Assembly (NCBI GenBank): GCA_963281255.1
Contig: OY725498.1
Span: 1,240,001-1,304,000, forward strand
Direction: 5' to 3'
DNA from: Aphrocallistes beatrix
Taxonomy: Eukaryota > Porifera > Hexactinellida > Sceptrulophora > Aphrocallistidae
Length of the DNA stretch: 64,000 nt
This document shows positions 1 through 11,200 of the stretch, piece by piece. Under the pieces are notes generated by a model. It saw only the letters and a program-made list of their open reading frames with translations. It searched no databases and was not told where the DNA came from. Each line of letters starts with the position of its first letter. Positions within the stretch are counted from its first letter, which is position 1. The translations under genes were made by a program, and so were the position numbers.

Positions 1-885
1 TTCTATCCTCCCTGTAAAGAAAAGTACGACATACTGAACATCCACTCGAGATACAACGGTAGAGAAGTGTTAACTAAGTATATGCACCGAGATACATTCG
101 TGATTGCAACGCTAAGGCATCCAGCGGAACAAATGATTTCTTGGTTCAGGTACTATGGTTACTCGAAGCAGCTTGAAATGGTGAAAGTGTCATTTTCTGA
201 TTACTTAGACAATCCTAAGCAATACAGTCGCAATTTTAGTGGTGGAAATCCAATGGATTTGATGTGGAATGGCATGTCTAATGACATCGGACTTTCTGAA
301 TTCAACATCCCCAAGGGTCTCACTATGTCACAACTGAAAAATGATCCTGAGCACATGAAAAGTGTAGAAAGATTTCTAGAATGGGCTGAGAGTGAGATCG
401 ACTTTTTCCTCATCTCTGAAGTATTTGATGAGTCTTTGATATTATTGAAAGATATGTTGAACTGGAAACTGGAAGATTTGATGTATTTCAGTCAGAATGC
501 TGCTGCTAATAAGATCAATGACGTTGATGATGATCTCAGAGATAAATTGATTCAGTTTTCCTACATAGACTATCTCCTCTATCAGAAAATGTTAAGCAAA
601 TTCTTGACATTGAAAAGCGAGAAAGAAAAATATATAGAAGAAGAAGTTTTTGAGCTTCAGAAGTTGAACAAGGAATTTTCAGATTATTGTTTGGAAGAAA
701 TAAAAATTAATCCCAAACTTTACGGAAGTGTTCCAATTCTCGGGAATAAACTGAGGATCGAGCGTGAAAATAACAAGTGTTGTTACGATGCAGCTATGGA
801 TGAAGCTTCCTATGTGATGTTGCTGAAACAATATATGGCCCAATCCTGTGCAGTAACTGCGAGGGAGACTAGTCCTGGTTCATAG
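1..885 (+). CDS. Galactose-3-O-sulfotransferase-like protein, copy 1 (5' end outside window)
   Basis: This is the C-terminal part (294 residues) of a Gal3ST-family Golgi sulfotransferase, an enzyme class that moves sulfate from PAPS to the 3-OH of galactose on glycolipids or glycans. The frame is open from base 1 (FYPPCKEKYD), so the N-terminal membrane anchor and 5'-phosphosulfate loop lie to the left of the window. The visible part carries the 3'-phosphate-binding segment TLRHPAEQMISWFRYY, matching the R-x-P...S..Y pattern of the family. It is a tandem paralogue of the gene at 3430-4752. Bases 1-140 and 249-590 are almost identical to that gene, whereas 141-248 and 591-885 are clearly diverged. 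The family assignment is firm; the substrate (galactosylceramide or another acceptor) is not determinable. Confidence 0.85.
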   Translation, partial: FYPPCKEKYDILNIHSRYNGREVLTKYMHRDTFVIATLRHPAEQMISWFRYYGYSKQLEMVKVSFSDYLDNPKQYSRNFSGGNPMDLMWNGMSNDIGLSEFNIPKGLTMSQLKNDPEHMKSVERFLEWAESEIDFFLISEVFDESLILLKDMLNWKLEDLMYFSQNAAANKINDVDDDLRDKLIQFSYIDYLLYQKMLSKFLTLKSEKEKYIEEEVFELQKLNKEFSDYCLEEIKINPKLYGSVPILGNKLRIERENNKCCYDAAMDEASYVMLLKQYMAQSCAVTARETSPGS

Positions 886-1700
886 CATGTCAGCTGAAAT
901 GTTATTAATTCAACTATTTTATATGACCTGTCACGAGCATGGGCGTAGCGAGAAGGGTATTTTAGGTTAGAGTGGTAGAGAGAAAAGTGACCAGTGGGTG
1001 TAGGTGTTAATAATTTTATAATTGTTTTCCATAGTTTAATAAATTATATTATAAACAGCTATTTGTTTACGGAATTTCCCCTGATGCGGCTGGGAGTTTC
1101 TGAAAGGTTGAGAATCCCTGCTCCATGACCCACTCCTATTCTTGACCCACGATTATGGTCTTAGGTCTTATTGACTACAGGTACGGCAATCGAAATACCA
1201 CTTTTAAAGTGCTCCGGTGTAGCTATACCACTTAGTTACACCACGACAAGGGCTTACAGTTCCGGGATTAATTACAGCTTATACGATTTGTAATATTCGA
1301 TACTAAATCGGTTCTAATTAGTAAATGAAGAAAATAGAGATACATACAATTCGTGACAGGATTATATGCAGTGCAGCATCGATTTCGTGATGTGTTGATG
1401 ACGGCGAAGACAAATAATGTTACTTGTTTCGTTGAAAATGTAAACCTTACCCAGAAAACATGACAATGTAACAATAGTATTTAATATACTATTTTACTAT
1501 TAAATTTACTATTAAAACTCGATTAATGAAAAGAAAAAATGATATCATTATATTCTTATTAGACAAAGAGTTTTTAAACTTTTGTCACTTCTAAATCTGT
1601 TGCAGAGGTATATACGTATATACTAAATAAGTAAACCCAATTGTCATTATTGATAAATCTTGTTATTCTTTAACACTGAATCCAAGTAACAATTGAAAAG
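886..1700. other. Gene-free AT-rich spacer
   Basis: This spacer follows the first sulfotransferase. I see no convincing coding exon. A word ending ACTATTAAAACTCGATTAATG occurs near 1505-1527; the same word recurs at the edge of the repeat cluster at 53.7 kb and, inverted, near 54740 and 54910, so it is probably a remnant of that repeat family. Confidence 0.5.
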
Positions 1701-2467
1701 GGGAGCACGACAACTCGCAACACGACAACTCGCATCACGACAACTCGCAACACCGACAACTCGTAACAAATCTGATTGGTCAAATTATAAGGAAAGTAAA
1801 TTTATTATTGCAAATTTATCATAAAACTGAAATACGTAATAATGATAATAATAATAGCTAGTATTTCTATACTAGCTTAGTCAGTCCCCATGCTGAAATG
1901 GTGTGCTACACCTCTTAAGAATTCTAGTCTGGGGCGGTGTAGATAGCTCCCAACTAAATGACTCAAGGCATTTTCATTAGCTTGTGACGTTTGCCGTTTA
2001 TATACCCGATCACCAGCTATATACTTGGCCTGCCTTATTTCAACGAGACCTTGCTCACGCTTCAGTGCAGTGATAAACTTCCAAAGGTTCGGATGTTGGC
2101 ACCCAACTGTTGCTTTGAAGCTGCGGTGCCATGCTTCCACCGCATTCGTTGTCCTCGGTAGACCCAATACCGTATCAAAGTGATGATTCCACATGTTGAT
2201 AGGGAACAGCGCTGGTCGATATGCACCTCCTGGGAGCGTACGACCGATATAGGTTCTCTTAAAATAACCAATCAGATCGTCTGTTTCAGGAGTAGGAAGC
2301 TGCCCAGCCACATCAGCGAATAAACTAGCTACTTCATGAGGAGCAGCAAATGCCAAAGCTGCAATCATTCTGATTCTGATAGCCAGTTACGAGTTGTCGG
2401 TGTTGCGAGTTGTCGGTGTTGCGAGTTGTCTGTTGCGAGTTGTCGTGATGCGAGTTGTCGTGCTCCC
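1701..2467 (-). mobile_element. Mutator-like (MULE) DNA transposon, internally deleted, with tandem-repeat terminal inverted repeats
   Basis: The two ends are inverted copies of each other. The left end (1701-1768) begins GGGAGCACGACAACTCGC and repeats the word ACGACAACTCGCAAC about four times. The right end (about 2386-2467) is the reverse complement, also about four to five repeats, and finishes GTGCTCCC. Between them on the minus strand lies a transposase fragment (separate entry). At under 800 bp the element is far shorter than an autonomous MULE, so it is an internally deleted copy. The flanks (attgaaaag and tcattgaag) are similar but not a perfect 9-bp target duplication. Family call rests on the transposase fragment plus long inverted ends. 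Confidence 0.75.
1877..2368 (-). pseudogene. MULE transposase C-terminal fragment
   Basis: The open frame of 163 residues reads like the end of the MULE transposase domain and the segment after it. Its core NMWNHHF...TTNAVEAWHRSFK...HPNLWKFITALKREQ matches the W..HF...NNxxEGWHRxF...HPNIWKFIEALKKEQ pattern known from animal MULE and FLYWCH-linked transposases. The N-terminal zinc-finger part and most of the catalytic core are absent, so it cannot act as a transposase. It lies wholly inside the inverted terminal repeats of the element at 1701-2467. Confidence 0.75.
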
Positions 2468-2555
2468 TCATTGAAGTAGTCTATTGTTACACATACGTAC
2501 TTGTATCAGTGCAAAATCATATACACTACTATTTTCCTAGGAATTATAATATTAC

Positions 2556-2762
2556 ACAAGCGCGCTTCGCTTGCTTGCGCTGCGCGGCTGATTTCATTAA
2601 TGTAACTGCAGACAAATCACAACTCAGCATACTTAGTAGAGAACAAGATAGCGACGTATTGTTTCTCTAATAATTAATAATATCACCAAGCGCCCACTGG
2701 GTAACTCTGCGGACACACAGTGTCCGCATGCCGCGCAGCGCAAGCAAGCGAAGCGCGCTTGT
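2556..2762. repeat. Small inverted-repeat element with GC-rich arms
   Basis: The left arm (2556-2589, beginning ACAAGCGCGCTTCGCTTGC) and the right arm (2730-2762, ending GCGAAGCGCGCTTGT) are near-perfect reverse complements of about 33 bp. They enclose about 140 bp of AT-rich DNA and a short tcgcc-type hairpin (tgcggacacacagtgtccgca, near 2708-2730). The same arm sequence recurs near 50530, 53728, 54219 and 55333, so this is a dispersed family. Confidence 0.75.
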
Positions 2763-3429
2763 TTATATGAAATAGAATCATGTGAATCGCATTAAAAAAA
2801 CATGATAATTGATTGGTTCTCGCTTGAACCAATGAATTTCAATCACAAATAGTCCCTTCGATTGTATGTATTGTAAATGTATTCACTACTGTTTAGATCC
2901 CAATGTATTTGTATAATAAAAGAAACGAATTTCATTGGTCATTTGTCACCTATCTCGGCGAGGTGTGAAGATTTCGTTTAGATCGAACTTAATCGTAGAC
3001 TCATTATTATTTACCTGTGTGCCAAATTTCACATTTCTAGCACCTCCCAGTTCCTCAATCAATTCTGCACAAACAAAAAAAACAAAAAACATTGCGTTTT
3101 AATATATAAGATATTGAAATCTTACACTGAACAAAAATGGAATGACTTCTCGTTCTAACTAATGACTGAGCTATAATATCTTTAAGTATTTACTATCGTA
3201 CTATCAACGGGCAAGTTGGTGCTTGTTAATTAAAACCTTTGACATGCCTACAACATGTACTGGTTCTTATTCTTGTTTTCTCAACGCTAGCTGAAGTACT
3301 GACACGCACAAGAAGCCTCTAGTAGTTAAACAGCAGCTTGCAGCTTTACCCTGTATGGAGTATCATACAACTTCAATTCAATTCAATGGCTTGGTATAGG
3401 CAATACAATCCTGTTTGCATCACGTATAT
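2763..3429. other. Spacer upstream of Gal3ST copy 2
   Basis: AT-rich spacer that should hold the promoter and 5' leader of the second sulfotransferase gene. No coding exon or recognisable repeat beyond short A-runs was seen. Confidence 0.4.
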
Positions 3430-4752
3430 ATGGTATATAACAGGATACATGGCAGATATAAGTCAGCTGGTTTAATGAATACGATATACAGGTTTAGAAG
3501 GAGTTGGATAGTTTTGATATTTCTTCCAGTCGCGTCTCTGTTATTTATTTTCTCCATTGAGCGTAACGGAAAGTCTAGTAATGAATTGGAATCGAGTCCA
3601 GTAGCGCAGTTTGAAAATGATTACGCAGAAAATAATTTCATAAACAACGAAATTAACATGATACAGCCGAACTGCAATAATCCGACCGTAGGAGAGGAAG
3701 AAAAAACTTCTGTCGCACTACTCAAAGTCCATAAAACCGGCAGTACAACTCTCTCTAGCATTCTGTACAGGTATGGGGTACATAGAGGGTTAAGCTTTGT
3801 AATGCCAACAGATCCCAATCTCCACCAGTTCTTTCCACAGACCATGGATGAAGCTTTCCACCAGTTCTATCCTCCCTGTAAAGAAAAGTACGACATACTG
3901 AACATCCACTCGAGATACAACGGTAGAGAAGTGTTAACTAAGTATATGCACCGAGATACATTCGTGATTGCAACGCTAAGGCATCCAGCGGAACAAATGA
4001 TTTCCGGATTCAAGTATTATGGTTACTCAGATCAACTGGCAAAAATGAATGCAACATTATCCGATTTCTTAGATAATCCCAAAAAATACATTCAGAAAAT
4101 GAATAACGGCGCCAATCCAATGGATTTGATGTGGAATGGCATGTCTAATGACATCGGACTTTCTGAATTCAACATCCCCAAGGGTCTCACTATGTCACAA
4201 CTGAAAAATGATCCTGAGCACATGAAAAGTGTAGAAAGATTTCTAGAATGGGCTGAGAGTGAGATCGACTTTTTCCTCATCTCTGAAGTATTTGATGAGT
4301 CTTTGATATTATTGAAAGATATGTTGAACTGGAAACTGGAAGATTTGATATATTTCAGTCAGAATGCTGCTGCTAATAAGATCAATGACGTTGATGATGA
4401 TCTCAGAGATAAATTGATTCAGTTTTCCTACATAGACTATCTCCTCTATCAGAAAATGTTTTCTAAATACTTCAAGTTGAAAGCTAAAAATGAATATCTT
4501 GAAGAACAAGTTTTAGAATTACAGATATTGAATGAAGAATTTTCAGAATTTTGTTTGGCAAAGAGAGAAATTGATCCGAAACTGTACGGAAGCGTTCCCA
4601 TTCTTGGAAATAAACTAAGAATTGAGCGTCAGAATAACAGGTGTTGTTACGACACAGCTGTTGATGAATGGACTTATGTTGGAGTGCTGAAGCAATACAT
4701 GGAACATTCCTGTACCCTTTCGGGGCATGAACCAAAACTTGTGAAAGTCTAG
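3430..4752 (+). CDS. Galactose-3-O-sulfotransferase-like protein, copy 2 (complete)
   Basis: This intronless gene encodes a type II Golgi sulfotransferase of 440 residues. The first in-frame ATG is at 3430; a second at 3475 (MNTIYRFRRSW) sits just before the membrane anchor (WIVLIFLPVASLLFIFSIE) and may be the true start. The 5'-phosphosulfate-binding loop is LLKVHKTGSTTLSSILYRYG, which matches the LKTHKTASST motif of galactosylceramide sulfotransferase and the Gal3ST family. The 3'-phosphate-binding segment is TLRHPAEQMISGFKYY. The expected reaction is transfer of sulfate from PAPS to galactose O-3. The tail is rich in charged residues predicted to be helical. The gene is a tandem paralogue of the partial copy at 1-885, with blocks of near identity that suggest gene conversion. 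The acceptor is unknown; a link to sphingolipid sulfation is only an inference. Confidence 0.88.
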   Translation: MVYNRIHGRYKSAGLMNTIYRFRRSWIVLIFLPVASLLFIFSIERNGKSSNELESSPVAQFENDYAENNFINNEINMIQPNCNNPTVGEEEKTSVALLKVHKTGSTTLSSILYRYGVHRGLSFVMPTDPNLHQFFPQTMDEAFHQFYPPCKEKYDILNIHSRYNGREVLTKYMHRDTFVIATLRHPAEQMISGFKYYGYSDQLAKMNATLSDFLDNPKKYIQKMNNGANPMDLMWNGMSNDIGLSEFNIPKGLTMSQLKNDPEHMKSVERFLEWAESEIDFFLISEVFDESLILLKDMLNWKLEDLIYFSQNAAANKINDVDDDLRDKLIQFSYIDYLLYQKMFSKYFKLKAKNEYLEEQVLELQILNEEFSEFCLAKREIDPKLYGSVPILGNKLRIERQNNRCCYDTAVDEWTYVGVLKQYMEHSCTLSGHEPKLVKV

Positions 4753-5215
4753 AACTTACCAGAATGATTTAAGTTTGGTTGTCACTAATATCATTTTACT
4801 AATGCAAATTCAACTTATTAATTATGTTATATATTTAGCTTGTATGTGAATGATGTTATATATGACGGTTTAAGTTTGATGATAAATATTTTTGTCACTA
4901 GTTACTAAAATCTAATTTAGTACTCACTCTACTGAGATATTTTATGCGGGATTAAAGGCTAGACAAAATATATATGTTTAGTTTTTAAATGGTTTTAGTG
5001 GAGAAGTCGTTTGCAACCTGTTCGTGTTCATGACAGCAAAGACTAACAAATCCACATTAAAGTATCTTTAAGAATGAGTCGAGAGCGATAAGTCCCTAAC
5101 AAGGGAATGTACTGTTAATCAACTCCGTTGGATCATATTTTCAATTTTCAGGTCAAATCCGTTTGGATTAGAACACATATAGAGTGATATGTAACTATTA
5201 AGATTAACACTAGCA
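4753..5215. other. Spacer between Gal3ST copy 2 and DNAI4
   Basis: AT-rich DNA with no recognisable coding exon. It should contain the 3' end of the sulfotransferase transcript and the DNAI4 promoter. Confidence 0.4.
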
Positions 5216-8200
5216 ATGAATCCAGTTACAGCCAGTCGCCATCAGCTGATGTCCCCAGCTACACAGAGTAAAGAGAAGCTAACTGCTAGCAAGCATAATG
5301 TTGTGAAAACGCAAAACATCCAAAGTACAATCCGAATCAATCGTTCTGGCCTACATAACACTCTCTCTAAACAAGCTAGCACTCTATACACTGGAGGGAG
5401 GAGAGCCACTCTAGCTCGAACTGGTAGTAAACTCAATGCTATACCGCGGGTATGGTTAGGGGCTAGAAAATCAGTTAATTCGAATTATTTAATTTGACAC
5501 TTTGTATAATATCTAGATTCGAGACAATACGGGTAATGAGATAACTCCACAGACCTTACAGATGAACCTTGAGCCCAATCTGGGGTAGGCTCAACTCCTT
5601 AAAATAACTAATTCTTATTCCAAATTACACTTCTTCTTATTTAGGAGGGGAACGAGCACACAGACTGATACTACCCAGATGGTGCGGTAACTTTTTTACA
5701 ATAATCACATGGTATATGCCAGAAAGCCTATATTGTGTATATATATATATATATACTTGCTTTTGTTGTATAGCTTGGAGAAGCGCTCTATCTTCAATCT
5801 ATATACAATCCCCAGGAAGGTGGGACCAGCAACAAATTAGCTTATAAGTGAGTTATAGATAGGCATTCTCCCTGCTCTTCATAGAATATGTTGCAAAAAG
5901 TTGATTGTTTCAATGAAACGCATTTAAAACACACTTTTGGGTTTCAACAATTTGCTCATCGATGAAATGTATTGTTTAACTGTAGAATGCCCAGTATTTA
6001 TACTTTTATGGCTTCAGTGCCATAGAAAATGGCTGGGAGACATCCGCGATATCGAGGACACTGTGTCCCCTCTGGGAATTCTATGGTTGACAAAATAGTG
6101 TTAGTGTTAGTGTTAGGTTGAATAACTACTAACTAGCTAAAAGAATGAATCTTGAAAACATAATAATGAGTTAAACATTGCATTTCATTCAGCGGACACA
6201 ATGCGAGTGAACGAAATGGCGCTAATCCATTTCAACCATGCATGAGAAATTTCAATATCCAATCAAGATGCTAGTTATTTGTGGATTTTGAATATATTGC
6301 TATAGCCTGAGTGCTTAGAACACATAAATTATGCCAATCCTATGCCATAGTCATATTGCATAGTACAAAGATTCCCTATCAATATATGATAATTTGTCCC
6401 CGACCACTAGGGCAGGGTTCTTTTCCACAAGTTCTCAGGAACACGCCCGATACATCCTCCTTGCACACTTTTCTCCTTTTTTGTAAGCTATGACAAGGTA
6501 GTACATAACCTTGTGTTTCTCATCTCCTTATCAAGCATTCACCATTATATCAGGTTTCAAGATATCTTCATTCGATTCTACATATACTTCTAGTAGTAGC
6601 ATTCATCAATGTACTTTATTATTAGAGTAATCACATAGTAGTGGAGAATATACATGATGGTAGTATATTTTAGTAAATTTTACTTATTTTTTTCTCTTTT
6701 TACGCTGTTTTTTACTAATTATTTTGTTGAAGCACAGATTTGCGTTGATAACTCTAACGTACAGTGTCGGCATTTTGCATCTGCTACGTTTACAGAATGC
6801 ACTGTAAGAGGGTCTGATGGAGTCGAAGTTTCGCAAGGGATTTTTACGTGCAGTATTTTTTCAGTATTGCACATTGAAGTTAGTGTGTCAGTGTTAGAGT
6901 TGGATCTACGAATCGCGGACTCAGAAACAGTGACTTTCCGTTCATCTAGTTCAAGCCCTACAGTTGCATTAAGAGCTTCTACGATCAGTCCTTCTGTGAC
7001 TTCTATCGATCAAATAAGCGTAATTTTTAACTTCACAAGTTCACCAAACTTCACCAATTACTTCCCAAATCTGGACTCGATTAATTTCCAGAACCCAATT
7101 TATTCTCAGTTTCCATCCTTCACTGGCAACTCCGATCTAACATCTATTACCATTAGAGGAGCATTTATACTCGTAGACCCTGTCATCACAGAGAGTTTTG
7201 TAAGTAATTTAACTCGGTTGCGAACACTTGAATGGACAAACAGTTCGATTACTTCAATTATTCCTGGCGCCTTCTCAAACTTGGACCAGTTAAGCATTTT
7301 GAAGCTTTTAGATAATAAGATTTCACACCTCGAATCTTTTAGTTTCCGCAGAGTTGATTTACCCAGACTCCACTACCTATGGTTAAGCGGTAACAACATC
7401 TCACGGATTGACAACATGGCAATTGACGACCTAGTTTTGAACCAACTCTATTTAGATAATAACCCCTTCTTCCCGATTGAAATCCTTTCCAACATTTCGA
7501 GTCTCCAATCTCTTTCCCTGGCAAATAATAACTACCAAACCTTAGCACCAGAATTGTTTTATAACTTAGACTTCAACTCATTCAACCTTAACAACAATCC
7601 ATTCAATTGTTCGTGCGACCTGCAATGGACTCACATTGCTCGAGACTTCGTTACTTTCAAAGACGCTATTTGTGCTAGCCCCCCGGCATTTACAGGTCTC
7701 GTGATAACAGACGCCGCTCCTTACGAGAACTGCACCCAAACCCTCTCCTACCAATGCTTCAACCATTCTATCCTGTGCAGGGGGAGCTCCCAATGCATTA
7801 ACACTTTAACCAGCGCGTACTGCTCATGCGAGCATATCGGACAGAATTATGCCTATTCCCAACTGAGAATGGATTGTATCGCTGAGGTAAATGAATGCGA
7901 AGAGGGTACCCCGTGTGATCAGCTCTGTATTGACACTGTTGATTCTTTCATCTGCGATTGCAACCCTGGCTATAGCATTCTTGGTCAAACTGCATGTGCT
8001 GATGTGGATGAATGTCTGGATAGCAATGGGGGTTGTGAAGAAGGATGTAGCAACACACTGGGCTCATATTTTTGTAGTTGTAACGAAGGTTACGAATTGG
8101 GCAACTTCACTTCATGTGTAGATGTAAATGAATGCTTTCTTCCTAATCGCCCATGTGATCACCTGTGCATAAATGCAGTTGGTAGTTACCAATGTAGGTG

Positions 8201-11200
8201 TGTAGGTGGATACATGAGTATTGACGGAGGAAGTACATGCGAGGATATCGATGAGTGTCAGCAACTCAATGCTGACTGTCCTCAGTTGTGTGTCAACAGT
8301 GGGGGTAGCTACAGATGTGAGTGTATGAGCGGGTATATAATGGCTGAAGATGGTGCTTGTGTCGATTTTAATGAGTGTGAGAGGCATGATGTGTGTGATT
8401 ATGGTTGTTTTAACACACAAGGCAGTTTTGCATGTGGATGTGGTCCCGGATACAACCAATTAATGGTCAATGGAACGTATGTGTGTGAAGATATTGATGA
8501 GTGCCAGGTTTCCAATGGTTACTGTGCTGATACTTGTATCAATACCGATGGAAGCTACAATTGCATATGTCCTGTAGGGTATCATATGAACTATGTTGCA
8601 AATATTTGTGTTGACATAGACGAGTGTCGGTTGTATAGTCCCTGTGAGCATATATGCATTAACAACATAGGAAGCTACCTATGCTACTGCAATGACAACT
8701 ACATTAAGGTAGCGAGTGGTGTGTCTGTCAGGTGTGAACTTTCTGCTAGTTCGATCTGCAGCCTCTCCAAATTCTTACTTATGCTCATGCTGCTCCTCTT
8801 CATCTCAGAATTGTATAGTATTTAGTTTGTCTTTGTATTACGTAGATTGTATGCCTGTTGTATTTTCTTAATGCTCTCAATCTTCTGTTTTTACTATTTA
8901 TTTGTTAATTTTAACAATTTCAATATTTATATATACAGTAGAACTCGGTTAAGACGTACCCCTTCGGGAAGGAACTATTAGTACGTACTAGCCGAGTTTG
9001 TACTACATAGAAATCTATATTCTACATGTAAATGGATTTTGGTTCAGAGAAATTAGTATGTACTAAACCGAAGAACGTATTATCCGAGTACGTACTAACC
9101 GAGTTCTACTGTATAACATTTCACACTCTACTTTAAAAGGCAAACAATCGCAGATTATGAGTTTTGATATTTAACGTCTTATGGAGACATGTATTAACAA
9201 TGCGAGTCTCTCCTTTGATAGAGGGTCAGTGTACGGAGCTACCTCCAGTGTGAATGAGGGAACCCAAGCCTTCAATGATTCGTACTACGGAGATGATTTG
9301 ACAGGGAGAATACAGATAACGCTACCTGGCACTGCTACCAGTGAGTTATTCATACTTTGCAAATCTCACTTGATTGTATTAGCTCTCTCCTTATGCTGTA
9401 GCTGTCCAGATGATTCAAGATGAGGTAGAAGAGCAGTTGACGAAAGAAGATCTTGAAAAAATGGTAATCCTCCACCACATTTCAATGCTATTTATTCAAG
9501 AATTGTTTAATCAATTTTGAATTATTTAGGTTGATATTTGTCTCAATGAGACAGGCTCGATCTGGCTGTTTGACATGGCACCCCATGTATTCTCTACTGA
9601 ATCAGAGGAAGCAAGTCAAATCCAAGAGGCCAATGAGAAATACTTAGAGGCAATAAAAACACACGATAATTGAGTTGTAATTGCTTGTTCTGAAAGTGAA
9701 GTCTGATTTTATGCAACCAATAAAAGAAAAGCTTTTGTAACGATTCGCTGTATGATTTGAATTCTGAAATGTTCTAAATTTTTCCTCGATTCCTGGTAAC
9801 CATACAAAAAACTGAGATTGCTTACTACTTTAGTTGAAGAAGACCAAGGAGGGCAATGACCGTTACGTCGCTCGTAGCATGCAGACGTTCAACTACAGTT
9901 TGAAAGACAAATCATTTCAATCCAATCAGATAAACACACAGGTGTTTGTTTATACATATAGCCTGTATATTCTACACCCCATAGTTAATACTAAATACTG
10001 CTGCTAGAATATTGGCGTCATGGCAACAACTTGGGATAACTATGATCAGTTTGAACGAGCCAGGCTGATGGAAGAAGGTGAGTATTATTAGATTTGTATA
10101 TGTACTCTGTTAAATATATTTTTATAATTCATTTCCTGACAGAGGAAGCTGAGTTAGCTACAAGTGTGATCCCCAGTCTAGTTGGTAGTGGTCCTGCGAG
10201 TATCGTAGCTAGTCGAGCTGCTAGCAAGCAAGCCGGCAGATCCAGTCTGCTCACCAGCAGAGCTCCTTCAGTACTAGATAAAGTACAGGTGGCAGCAGCT
10301 GGTAGTATGTCACAACTTTGTAAGTTAAACAACTGATCTACATTTTATTATACAAACTGCTGGGCTTGTAGAAATTATTTCAGAATATCGCTACTAATGA
10401 AAATCACTGTATTTGCTTTTGTTTACAATAGATCCATGAAGTGAACAAATGTTAGAGCCTTGCTCCTCTACAACAAAATTATATGATATGAGCGAGCCTC
10501 TCTTTGGGAGACTTGTTAGGAACAAAGCGTCTTTAGGCTGCGTAGTGCAAGCCTGCAAATCTCATTGTTTTAAATTGATTCAATTTTAGTTTTTAATTTG
10601 AAATCATTTTCAACTATTTGTTGGATGTTGAAAACTTCCTAAATCTAGCCTCCACTCTCATTGAGAGCAGTGCTCTCATGCAGAACTCAATGTTGAATGG
10701 TGCAGCGCAATCAGGAATCGATTTTAATACAAAGCGTGCATCCTCGGCAAGTCAGGCTAACTATCAAGCATTGCGGATATTGGAGGTAGTATTTATATAG
10801 ATAAATATGAGGGAAACGAAGTTAACTTAATTCGGTTACTTTGTCTAGTCTGATTCTATGAAGAATTCCATGTCTGTTATGGAGAAAGCAGTGATGTTGA
10901 ATTCGTATCAACCGAGACAAGCAATATTCAGAGATCTCCCAGAACTGCCTGGTATACTGATTGATACCATCACTTTAATTACATTTCTTTGCATTAATAA
11001 TTATTTAATATTTTAGCTAAGAGAGATGAAGAAACGCAAAGTTCTATGGAAGCAAACCAGAATTTGCCAGATTCACTCGGTATTTCTCAGCTGTCTCGTC
11101 CTCGCACGAGAGACAGACCTCGGCCTGAGGACGTCACTCCGAGGCTGGAGTTACTCTGGACTTACAAGTGTGACTTCGTTTCTGACTTCACTCCGCTCTG

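Noticed and set aside
201-413. Minus-strand open frame, and its twin at 4092-4280
   Set aside because: They are antisense shadows of the sulfotransferase genes; the same frame recurs because the two genes share identical blocks.
1-885. Copy 1 of Gal3ST as a pseudogene
   Set aside because: The frame is open throughout the visible part and the 3'-phosphate site is intact; only the window edge cuts it.
3415-3429. Extended start for Gal3ST copy 2
   Set aside because: The frame is open but begins with TTG. The first ATG is at 3430, and 3475 fits the membrane anchor better.
5440-5480. Alternative donor for the first DNAI4 exon at ACTG|gtagta (near 5422)
   Set aside because: That junction shifts the frame of the next exon; the donor at 5450 keeps it.
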